A stretch of 19,147 nucleotides of DNA from Devosia equisanguinis (GTDB lineage: Bacteria; Pseudomonadota; Alphaproteobacteria; Rhizobiales; Devosiaceae), in contig CAMDAL010000021.1 of the NCBI GenBank assembly GCA_945888565.1, forward strand, positions 1-19,147, given 5' to 3'. Below, piece after piece: positions 7,080 to 13,893 of the stretch. The notes beneath the pieces were generated by a model. That model made no database searches and had not been told where the DNA came from. It saw only the letters and a program-made list of their open reading frames with translations. Every line of letters begins with the position of its first letter. The first letter of the stretch is position 1. The position numbers and the translations under genes were made by a program.

Positions 7080-9218
7080 TCACCCCGGAATCTGCCGCAG
7101 CACCTCGGAGATGCTCATGCCGTCCTGCCCCAGCCGTGCCCGGTAGACCATGTAGTTGCCGACCACGCGTTTGACGTAGTTGCGGGTCTCGAGCACCGGG
7201 ATCAGTTCGATCCAGACGACCGGATCGATCTTGTCGGAGCGCGGGTCGCCGTAGAGCTTCATCCATTTGTTGGCGTTGCCACCGCCGGCATTGTAGGCGG
7301 CAGCCGCCAGCACGAGCGAGTTGTCGAACCGTTCGAGCTGGGCCTTGAGGTAGGTGGAGCCGAGCAGCGTATTGTACTCTGGGTCGCTGGTGAGGCGGCC
7401 CTTGGAGTAGTCGACGCCAAGCTTGCCGGCCGTTTCCTCGGCGGTCGCCGGCATCAGCTGCATCAGGCCGCGTGCACCGGCCGACGATACCGCATCGATC
7501 TGGAATCGGCTCTCCTGCCGCGCGATGGCGTAGACCGCCGCAACATCGGTAGAGGCGATCCGGGTGCGGGGCAGCCCGTCTTCCGGGAAATTGACCAGAT
7601 CGAGCGGGAAGCCGCGCCGTTCGGCCGTGTCGGCTATTGATATGGTCAGGTGGTGTGAGTCCAGCGACTGCGCCAGCCGGGCGGCGAGCAGCAGTTCGCC
7701 ACCAGCCTGGAAATTGCTGGCAAAGCTCCGAAGCAGCGGCACGGCCATCTCGCGATGCCCATTGTCGGCAAGCAGCCGGACGGCCTGCACCAGTTCGTTG
7801 CCCTCGAACTCTGCTTCCGCCTCTTGCCAGTCGGGCATGTCGCGAATCTCGGTGCTCGGCTCTCCGAGCGCTTCGCGGGCGAGCTGACCGTAGAAGACGG
7901 TGCCGAACTTTGCCGCTGCCCTGAAGGCGGCGCTGGCGCCTTCGGCGTCGTCGAGATCCTGGCGGGCGCGGCCGAGCCAGAAGTTCGCCTGTGTGACGGA
8001 GTCGGGCAACGTTGAGTGCTTCGTCATCGCCTCGAAATGCGTTGCGGCGGCGGCAGCGTCCTTCAGGAAGCTGAGCGCGATCCAGCCGGCGTGGAAATGC
8101 GCTTCCACCAGCCGGCCCTGTGGTCCCTCGCGATAGCCGTCGACGGCCCGGTAGGCGCGCCTGACCTCGCCGAGAGCCAGCAACTGCCGAGACAGTGCGC
8201 GGCGCTCATACCAGAACTCCTCGGCATCGATCGGCGTGCCTTCGACCTTGTCGAGCCAGCCGATGGCATCGTCCCAGAGTTCGAACTGCCGGGCGCGCTG
8301 GGCGCGGCTGAACAGGTAGACCGGGTTGCCGTGCAGCGACGGATCGACGGCGTCGAGCAGCTTCTTGGCATCCTTGGCATTACGGGATGTGGCGTTGCGC
8401 CCCTCGACCAGCGTCCTCTGGGCGGGCGTCAGGTATTGCAACAGCCGCTCGGCGCCGGTCGCCCGGTCGTGCATCATCAGGTGCTGGGCGCGGGCCCAGT
8501 GCGCATCCCGGTCCAGCAGGCTGCCGAGCCGGTCGAGAACCAGCTCCTCGGTGCCCTTGTCGAGGAAGTTCTCGGTCCAGATGGCGCGCGCGATGCTACC
8601 GGCGCGCTCCTTCTGCCCATCGGCGAGATAGGCCTGCGCGAGCGCGATCCTTGCATAGACGGTGTTGGGCATCGAGCCGCCGAGCAGTTTGATCACCCGG
8701 TCGCCGCCCGGCTTCTCGCGGGTGACGGCCTGTTCGAGACGCGTCTTGAACAGCGAGCCACGGGCGAACTCCGGTGCGTCGGCGGTGAATGCCAGCACCG
8801 AGTCTGAGGGGATGTCGCCGTTGCCGTAGTAGATCGCGGCCCATTGCACCGCCCGCCGCTGCACAGCCGGCAGGGCCTCTGCCAGCTTGAACGCGCCGGC
8901 CTTGTCACCCGAGGACACCAGGTCGAGCGCGGTCTTCATCGCCGGGGCAGTTGCGGCTGGCGCGGCAGTCGGTGTCTCTATCCAGCCGGGTGCGATCGAG
9001 GCCACCTTGAGCGGGCGGGCAACCGGCAGTTCGGCCGGAATCGGTGCGGGTACGACTGCGGCGATGTCGACGATGGGCATGCCCGCCGCGCCGGTTGTCA
9101 GCGGGTCCACGGGCTCGTTGGCATGCAGCATCACGCCGACGGGAACCGCGGCGAGAATTGTCAGTGCTGCGGCCGATACACCGGCCAGCAGGACTTTCGT
9201 CCTGGTCGCAGAGAGCAT
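7080..9218 (-). CDS. slt: Soluble lytic murein transglycosylase (Slt70-like)
   Basis: This 712-residue enzyme cleaves the glycan strands of peptidoglycan between MurNAc and GlcNAc to give 1,6-anhydro-MurNAc ends in the periplasm. An N-terminal hydrophobic segment (about 8-31, after R6 and K8) is a signal peptide or anchor. Residues about 95-540 are helical repeats like the U-shaped superhelix of Slt70. The C-terminal SLT domain (about 558-690) has the catalytic Glu569 in ARQESRF, then GARGLMQLMPATA, an AAAAYNAGGGNA motif and ELIPVLETRNYV. Length is near the family norm of about 650-750. The ATG at 9218 has AGGACGG a few bases upstream. It is divergent from dapA, an arrangement common in Hyphomicrobiales, and precedes the alpha/beta-hydrolase gene. 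All expected catalytic motifs are present. Confidence 0.94.
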   Translation of the reverse strand: MLSATRTKVLLAGVSAAALTILAAVPVGVMLHANEPVDPLTTGAAGMPIVDIAAVVPAPIPAELPVARPLKVASIAPGWIETPTAAPAATAPAMKTALDLVSSGDKAGAFKLAEALPAVQRRAVQWAAIYYGNGDIPSDSVLAFTADAPEFARGSLFKTRLEQAVTREKPGGDRVIKLLGGSMPNTVYARIALAQAYLADGQKERAGSIARAIWTENFLDKGTEELVLDRLGSLLDRDAHWARAQHLMMHDRATGAERLLQYLTPAQRTLVEGRNATSRNAKDAKKLLDAVDPSLHGNPVYLFSRAQRARQFELWDDAIGWLDKVEGTPIDAEEFWYERRALSRQLLALGEVRRAYRAVDGYREGPQGRLVEAHFHAGWIALSFLKDAAAAATHFEAMTKHSTLPDSVTQANFWLGRARQDLDDAEGASAAFRAAAKFGTVFYGQLAREALGEPSTEIRDMPDWQEAEAEFEGNELVQAVRLLADNGHREMAVPLLRSFASNFQAGGELLLAARLAQSLDSHHLTISIADTAERRGFPLDLVNFPEDGLPRTRIASTDVAAVYAIARQESRFQIDAVSSAGARGLMQLMPATAEETAGKLGVDYSKGRLTSDPEYNTLLGSTYLKAQLERFDNSLVLAAAAYNAGGGNANKWMKLYGDPRSDKIDPVVWIELIPVLETRNYVKRVVGNYMVYRARLGQDGMSISEVLRQIPG

Positions 9219-9227
9219 GATATCCGT

Positions 9228-9258
9228 CCTGTTGGTCCTCGAAACAAATCCAACAAGG
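9228..9258 (-). promoter_or_regulatory. Hairpin in the slt leader overlapping its ribosome-binding site
   Basis: On the slt mRNA an 8-bp stem with one bulged base (9250-9258 paired with 9228-9235) and a 14-nt loop ends inside the AGGACGG sequence that precedes the slt start. It could partly mask the ribosome-binding site. Pairing is visible; a regulatory role is inference. Confidence 0.35.
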
Positions 9259-9363
9259 TGCCCCCACCCTTGCAGCCAGCCGAAGTGTGCGCCTCGGCCA
9301 CTAACTTTCCGTTAGCCACTCGGTCCTTGTGGGTGTGCGCTGCGCCATGACACAGACACTTGC

Positions 9364-9392
9364 TTGTCGCGTCGCACGTCGCGGACTATGTT
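9364..9392 (+). promoter_or_regulatory. dapA: Candidate sigma-70-type promoter for dapA
   Basis: TTGTCG (9364-9369) and TATGTT (9387-9392) are separated by 17 nt, and would start transcription near 9399, about 80 nt before the dapA ATG. The match to consensus is moderate (4 of 6 in each box), so this is only a candidate. Confidence 0.35.
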
Positions 9393-9435
9393 GCGCGACT
9401 GTGGCGAGCCGATGACCGGCCCCACCAACAACCCC

Positions 9436-9460
9436 GGCGCCCCAAGCAGGCGCCTTTTTT
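9436..9460 (+). terminator. Terminator-like hairpin in the dapA leader
   Basis: GGCGCC (9436-9441) pairs with GGCGCC (9449-9454) around a 7-nt loop and is followed directly by six T (9455-9460). It points along the + strand and ends 20 nt before the dapA start. It could be an attenuator for dapA or the end of a short upstream RNA. The minus strand has no T tract after the stem. Confidence 0.6.
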
Positions 9461-9480
9461 GCCGAGGAAGACCCCCCGAA

Positions 9481-10362
9481 ATGCTGCGAGGCTCCATTAC
9501 AGCGCTGCTCACTCCGTTCGCAAACGGGGCGCTGGATGAGAAAGCCCTGGAGCGCTTCGTGGAGTGGCAGATCACCGAGGGGTCGCACGGCCTCGTTCCC
9601 GTCGGCACCACTGGCGAAAGCCCGACGGTGACGCATGAGGAGCATCGCCGCGTCATCGAGCTGACCGTGAAGGTGACGAACAGGCGCGTGCCGGTGATCG
9701 CCGGGGCCGGGTCGAACTCGACCGCCGAGGCCGTGGCCCTGACCCGCTTCGCCGAAGAGGTCGGTGCCGATGCGGTCTTGTCGGTGGTGCCCTACTACAA
9801 CAAGCCGACGCAGGAGGGAATGTTTGCACACTTCTCCGCCGTCGCCAGCGCGACCAGCCTGCCGATCGTCCTCTACTCGGTGCCCGGCCGCACCGTGGTC
9901 GACCTGACGGTGGAGACGATCGCCCGGCTGCACGAGGCGCATCCGAACGTCATCGCCGTCAAGGATGCGACGGCGAACATGGAGCGCGCCAGCGCCCAGC
10001 GCGCCAGGCTCGGGCCGGACTTCATCCTGCTCTCGGGCGAGGACGTGACGGCACTGGGCTTTAACGCCCACGGCGGCCACGGCTGCATCTCGGTGACCTC
10101 CAATGTCGCGCCACGCCTGCTGTCGCGGTTCCAGGAGGCCTCGCTGCAGGGCAACTATGGCGAGGCGATCGCCATCCAGGACAAGCTGTTCCCGCTGCAC
10201 AAGGCGCTGTTCCTCGAGAACAACCCGGGCGGCATCAAATACGCCGCTGCCCGCCTCGGCCTGTGCAAGAACGAGTTCCGGCTGCCGGTGGTGCCGGTGA
10301 GCAAGGCCAACGAACAGGCGATCGATGCGGCCTTGTCGCACGCCGGGTTGCTCACCAACTAA
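9481..10362 (+). CDS. dapA: 4-hydroxy-tetrahydrodipicolinate synthase
   Basis: DapA condenses pyruvate with aspartate semialdehyde, the first committed step to diaminopimelate and lysine, in the cytoplasm. The 293-residue product begins [13 protein letters not shown], the usual DapA start, with GAGGAAG at 9464-9470 as ribosome-binding site. The frame is open further upstream, but that extension would code through a terminator-like hairpin and is unlike the family. Key residues are present: the TTGES motif at 43-47, [10 protein letters not shown] at 104-113, catalytic Tyr132 in LYSVPGR with Arg137, and the Schiff-base Lys161 in IAVKDAT, at the same number as in E. coli. It is followed 5 nt later by smpB, a linkage common in alphaproteobacteria. 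Diaminopimelate also links it to the divergent cell-wall gene slt. Confidence 0.96.
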   Translation: MLRGSITALLTPFANGALDEKALERFVEWQITEGSHGLVPVGTTGESPTVTHEEHRRVIELTVKVTNRRVPVIAGAGSNSTAEAVALTRFAEEVGADAVLSVVPYYNKPTQEGMFAHFSAVASATSLPIVLYSVPGRTVVDLTVETIARLHEAHPNVIAVKDATANMERASAQRARLGPDFILLSGEDVTALGFNAHGGHGCISVTSNVAPRLLSRFQEASLQGNYGEAIAIQDKLFPLHKALFLENNPGGIKYAAARLGLCKNEFRLPVVPVSKANEQAIDAALSHAGLLTN

Positions 10363-10367
10363 CCCCT

Positions 10368-10850
10368 ATGGCCAAGGTACCGAACAAGCCCGCAATGATC
10401 GTAACTGGCCCGGTGGCTGAAAACCGCCGGGCCCGCTACGACTATGAGATCATGGATACGCTCGAGGCCGGCATCGTGCTGACCGGCACCGAGGTGAAGT
10501 CGCTGCGGCAAGGCAAGTGCCAGATCACCGAGAGCTACGCTTCGCCCGAGCGCGGCGAGCTGTGGCTGATTAATGCTTTCATTCCGGAATACCTGCAGGC
10601 GAACCGCTTCAACCACGAGGAAAAGCGGCCGCGCAAGCTGCTGGTCAAGAAGAAGGACCTTGCCCGGTTCAGCCAGGAAGTCGAGCGCGCCGGCAATACC
10701 ATCGTCCCGCTGAAGCTCTACTTCAACGAGCAGGGCCGCGCGAAAATCCTGATCGGCGTCGGCAAGGGCAAGAAGAGCTACGACAAGCGCGAGACCGAGC
10801 GGAACCGCGACTGGAACCGCGAGAAGGCCCGGCTGCTGAAGCACGGCTGA
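10368..10850 (+). CDS. smpB: SsrA-binding protein SmpB
   Basis: SmpB binds tmRNA and carries it to stalled ribosomes for trans-translation and tagging of incomplete proteins. The 160-residue product has the OB-fold core: [25 protein letters not shown] (about 41-53), [12 protein letters not shown] and [12 protein letters not shown]. It ends in the basic tail [13 protein letters not shown]...[11 protein letters not shown], which enters the decoding centre. Length fits the family (about 150-160). The ATG lies 5 nt after the dapA stop with no clear ribosome-binding site, so translation may be coupled to dapA; ATG 10395 would be a shorter alternative but would remove the usual N-terminal residues. 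Confidence 0.96.
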   Translation: MAKVPNKPAMIVTGPVAENRRARYDYEIMDTLEAGIVLTGTEVKSLRQGKCQITESYASPERGELWLINAFIPEYLQANRFNHEEKRPRKLLVKKKDLARFSQEVERAGNTIVPLKLYFNEQGRAKILIGVGKGKKSYDKRETERNRDWNREKARLLKHG

Positions 10851-10969
10851 TCCTGACCGCTGCGCCGGCCGCTCCTGCCGAAAGTCTGACGGACGTACCT
10901 CGCCGTTGGCTGGACAGGGTCGGACCGGGCGGGTTAGGTAGCGCTCCAAACAACAGGGGGGAGCCTGGA

Positions 10970-12124
10970 ATGACCAGTCCGATCGTGCCGAACGAGGGTG
11001 TGCTTCTGGGGCGCGCCCGTGTTCCCGGCTTTGAACATCCCCGTATCGTGACCGTGCGCGGCGACGACGTCGTCGATATCACCGCAAAGGCCGCCCCGAC
11101 CTCCCGCGACGTCGCCGAGCGCCACGACCCGGCGGGCTACGTGGCCGCGGCGCCGGGCAAGCCGATCGGCAAGCTCGCGGCCATTCTCGAAAACTCGTGG
11201 GCCGCGAAGACCGATGCGTCCGCCGCCTCGCTGCTCTCGCCCATCGATCTGCAGGCAGTGAAGGCCGCCGGCGTGACGTTCGTCGTATCGCTGCTCGAAC
11301 GCGTCATCGAGGAGCAGGCGCGCGGCGACAAGGCGAAGTCCGACAGCCTCCGCAAGGACATCCTCGGCCTCATCGGCACCGACCTGAGCCAGCTCGTGCC
11401 TGGCTCGGATGCGGCGATGCAGGTCAAGGCGACGCTGATCTCCCGCGGCGTGTGGAGCCAGTATCTGGAAGTCGGTATCGGCCCCGATGCCGAAATCTTC
11501 ACCAAGTGCCAGCCGATGGCATCGGTCGGCTACGGCGCCGCTGTCGGCATCCTGCCGATCTCCGAGTGGAATAACCCCGAGCCCGAAGTGGCAATGGTGG
11601 TGAACTCGAAGGGGACCATCGTCGGTGCCACGCTCGGCAACGACGTGAACCTGCGCGACGTCGAGGGCCGCTCGGCCCTGCTGCTCGGCAAGGCCAAGGA
11701 TAACAACGCCTCCGCCTCGCTCGGGCCGTTCATCCGCCTGTTCGACGGCAAGTTCACCATCGAGACGGTGAAGCAGTCCGACATTGCCCTGACCGTGACC
11801 GGCGAGGACGGCTTCGAGCTGACCGGCGTGTCGAACATGAGCCAGATCTCGCGTTCGCCTGAATCCATCGTCGCCGCCACCATCGGCCGCCACCACCAGT
11901 ATCCCGATGGCTTCGTGCTCTACCTCGGCACCATGTTCGCCCCGGTGAAGGATCGCGGCGGCGTCGGCAAGGGCTTCACCCACAAGATCGGCGACGTGGT
12001 GTCGGTCTCGACCGCCGCCCTCGGCACGCTGTCGAACACCGTACGCTTTTCGACCGAGGCCGCGCCCTGGACCTATGGTGCCAGCCACCTGCTGCGTGAC
12101 CTGGCCAAAGCCGACCTGCTCTAA
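10970..12124 (+). CDS. FAH-family sugar-acid dehydratase (2-keto-3-deoxy-D-xylonate dehydratase-like)
   Basis: This is a 384-residue member of the fumarylacetoacetate hydrolase family. Its length and N-terminal form (LLGRARVPGFEHPRIVTVRG) resemble Caulobacter XylX and related 2-keto-3-deoxy-pentonate dehydratases rather than the shorter bacterial FAH proteins. Such enzymes convert 2-keto-3-deoxy-pentonate to alpha-ketoglutarate semialdehyde with a divalent metal. Likely metal ligands are Glu204 and Glu206 in NNPEPEVAMVV and Asp225 in LGNDVNLRD; GIGPDAEIF (169-177) is also typical. A strong GGGGGGAG ribosome-binding site precedes the ATG by 6 nt. The next gene, a likely alpha-ketoglutarate semialdehyde dehydrogenase 16 nt downstream, supports the pathway call. 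The true substrate (D-xylonate, L-arabonate or a hexarate branch) cannot be fixed from sequence. Confidence 0.82.
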   Translation: MTSPIVPNEGVLLGRARVPGFEHPRIVTVRGDDVVDITAKAAPTSRDVAERHDPAGYVAAAPGKPIGKLAAILENSWAAKTDASAASLLSPIDLQAVKAAGVTFVVSLLERVIEEQARGDKAKSDSLRKDILGLIGTDLSQLVPGSDAAMQVKATLISRGVWSQYLEVGIGPDAEIFTKCQPMASVGYGAAVGILPISEWNNPEPEVAMVVNSKGTIVGATLGNDVNLRDVEGRSALLLGKAKDNNASASLGPFIRLFDGKFTIETVKQSDIALTVTGEDGFELTGVSNMSQISRSPESIVAATIGRHHQYPDGFVLYLGTMFAPVKDRGGVGKGFTHKIGDVVSVSTAALGTLSNTVRFSTEAAPWTYGASHLLRDLAKADLL

Positions 12125-12140
12125 CCGAAGGATCATCCCG

Positions 12141-13580
12141 ATGACCGAACTGCACCAGAACCTCATCAACGGCGAGTGGGTCGGCGCTGACGCGTCGGAG
12201 AACATCAACCCGTCGAACACCAACGAAGTGGTTGGGCTTTACGCACGCGCCAGCCAGCAGGACACGCTCGACGCCATCGCGGCGGCCAAGGCGGCGTTCC
12301 CGGCCTGGTCGCGCTCGGGCATTCTGCAGCGCTGGGAAATCCTCTCCAAGACGGCGCACGAGATTTTCGCCCGCAAGGCCGAGCTCGGCGCACTGCTGAG
12401 CCGCGAAGAGGGCAAGACCCTCGCCGAGGGTATCGGCGAGGTGACCCGCGCCGGGCAGATTTTCGAGTTCTTCGCCGGTGAGGCGCTGCGCCTTGGCGGC
12501 GAGACGGTGCCGTCGGTGCGTCCGGGTGTCGGCGTCGAGATGACGCGCGAGCCGATGGGCGTCGTCGGCATCATCACGCCGTGGAACTTCCCGATCGCCA
12601 TCCCTGCGTGGAAGATCGCGCCGGCCCTCTGCTACGGCAACACCGCGGTGTTCAAGCCGGCGGACCTGGTGCCGGGCTCCTCGTGGGCCATCGTCGATAT
12701 CCTGCACCGCAACGGCCTGCCCAAGGGCGTGCTGAACCTGGTGATGGGCCGCGGCTCGGTCGTCGGCCAGGCGATGCTGGACAGCAAGGACATCGCCGCA
12801 CAGACTTTCACCGGCTCGGTCAACACCGGCCGCCGCGTAGCGGAGTCGAGCATCAAGTTCATGCGCAAGTTCCAACTCGAGATGGGCGGCAAGAACCCGA
12901 CCATCGTGCTCGACGATGCCGACCTGAAGGTCGCCGTGGAAACCGTGGCCCAGTCGGCCTTCTTCTCGACCGGCCAGCGCTGCACCGCGACCTCGCGTAT
13001 CATCGTCACCGAGGGCATCCACGACGCCTTCGTCGATGCGCTGTGCGAGCGGACGAAGAACCTGCGGGTCGGTGACGCCCTCAGCAAGGACACCGAGATC
13101 GGCCCCGTCGTCGATGCCAGCCAGCTGAAGCAGGACATGGACTACGTCGATATCGGCCAGAAGGAAGGCGCCACGCTGCGCGTCGGCGGCCAGCGGCTCA
13201 ACCGCGAGACCGAGGGCTTCTTCCTGCAGCCGGCGCTGTTCACCGAGGTGACCAACCAGATGCGCATCGCCCGCGAGGAAATCTTCGGGCCGGTCGCGGC
13301 GGTGATCCGGGTAAAGGACTACGAGGAGGCGCTTGCCACCTCCAACGACACCGAGTTCGGCCTGTCGGCTGGTATCGTCACCACCTCGCTGAAGTACGCC
13401 ACGCACTTCAAGCGCAACGCCGAGGCGGGCATGGTGATGGTCAACGTGCCGACGGCGGGCGTCGACTTCCACGTGCCGTTCGGTGGCCGCAAGGGCTCGA
13501 GCTATGGCCCCAAGGAACAGGGCAAGTACGCCGCCGAGTTCTTCACCCAGGTGAAGACGGCCTACACGGCAGCCGGCTGA
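12141..13580 (+). CDS. NAD(P)-dependent aldehyde dehydrogenase, probably alpha-ketoglutarate semialdehyde dehydrogenase
   Basis: This 479-residue cytoplasmic enzyme of the ALDH superfamily has every catalytic motif: Asn149 in TPWNFP, Lys172 in VFKPAD for the cofactor, general base Glu247 in LEMGGKNP, and nucleophile Cys281 in FFSTGQRCTATSR. It also has EEIFGPVAAV and VPFGGRKGSSYGP near the end. The start at 12141 has AAGGA about 9 nt upstream; the frame is open further upstream, but that would overlap the end of the preceding gene. Together with the FAH-family dehydratase it would turn 2-keto-3-deoxy-pentonate into alpha-ketoglutarate, the end of a Weimberg-type route. Family is certain; the substrate is inferred from the partner gene and the overall similarity to 2,5-dioxovalerate dehydrogenases. 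Confidence 0.9.
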   Translation: MTELHQNLINGEWVGADASENINPSNTNEVVGLYARASQQDTLDAIAAAKAAFPAWSRSGILQRWEILSKTAHEIFARKAELGALLSREEGKTLAEGIGEVTRAGQIFEFFAGEALRLGGETVPSVRPGVGVEMTREPMGVVGIITPWNFPIAIPAWKIAPALCYGNTAVFKPADLVPGSSWAIVDILHRNGLPKGVLNLVMGRGSVVGQAMLDSKDIAAQTFTGSVNTGRRVAESSIKFMRKFQLEMGGKNPTIVLDDADLKVAVETVAQSAFFSTGQRCTATSRIIVTEGIHDAFVDALCERTKNLRVGDALSKDTEIGPVVDASQLKQDMDYVDIGQKEGATLRVGGQRLNRETEGFFLQPALFTEVTNQMRIAREEIFGPVAAVIRVKDYEEALATSNDTEFGLSAGIVTTSLKYATHFKRNAEAGMVMVNVPTAGVDFHVPFGGRKGSSYGPKEQGKYAAEFFTQVKTAYTAAG

Positions 13581-13591
13581 TTTCAATGTAA

Positions 13592-13618
13592 ATGGCCGTT
13601 CGTTTATATATCGGCCGT
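13592..13618 (+). repeat. Inverted repeat after the aldehyde dehydrogenase gene
   Basis: ATGGCCG (13592-13598) pairs with CGGCCGT (13612-13618), with one G-T pair, around a 13-nt AT-rich loop, 11 nt after the stop codon. There is no T tract, so it is either a weak terminator, an mRNA 3' end protector or a protein-binding site. Confidence 0.4.
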
Positions 13619-13731
13619 CAATCTCGCCCCTCGCTTTCGATACAAACAGGCTACACCTGTACGGGAGCGCGGGGATAAGTTGAAATCTGCTGCAATATCA
13701 ATGGTAAGGCTCAGTGCCGGATGACGCTGCA

Positions 13732-13775
13732 AGATGCAGCCCCGACCGGCCCTGTCGAGCCATGCCGGTGCATCT
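13732..13775 (+). repeat. Two-tier stem-loop upstream of the diguanylate cyclase gene
   Basis: AGATGCA (13732-13738) pairs perfectly with TGCATCT (13769-13775), and inside it CCGGC (13746-13750) pairs with GCCGG (13764-13768) around a 13-nt loop, leaving a 7-nt bulge on one side only. No T tract follows. It may be a structured leader or an operator; function is unknown. Confidence 0.4.
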
Positions 13776-13893
13776 GGGCCACGAACTTCTGCCAGCACGG
13801 AGAATACGTGCGGCGTCGGTAACTATTCCTAACCCGTTGCACACTAAGGTCTCGCGACAATAGCGGCTTTGCCGCGCCCGCGAGAGCACTGGG

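Larger units (their letters stand above)
13581..13893. other. 313-nt intergenic region without a recognised gene
   Basis: I see no convincing coding region here. It begins right after the aldehyde dehydrogenase stop with an inverted repeat around an AT-rich loop (13592-13618), has an unusually AT-rich stretch for this genome near 13580-13710, carries a larger stem-loop at 13732-13775, and ends with a small hairpin GCGGC-TTT-GCCGC at 13863-13875 before the diguanylate cyclase start. It probably holds the transcription end of the dehydrogenase unit and the promoter of the cyclase gene, which I cannot pinpoint. Confidence 0.6.

Noticed and set aside
6312..7640. A 442-residue + strand frame across the hydrolase and slt genes
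   Set aside because: It spans two real minus-strand genes and the gap between them, and shows no domain.
9364..9480. N-terminal extension of dapA
   Set aside because: The family starts at M-x-x-G-S-I-x-A-L-x-T-P-F, a good ribosome-binding site precedes 9481, and the extension would encode through a terminator-like hairpin.
10263..10367. N-terminal extension of smpB overlapping dapA
   Set aside because: SmpB proteins begin near MAxx and the extra residues are out-of-frame dapA sequence.
11976..13586. A 536-residue complementary-strand frame opposite the aldehyde dehydrogenase
   Set aside because: It is a mirror of the real gene's codon pattern with no motif of its own.
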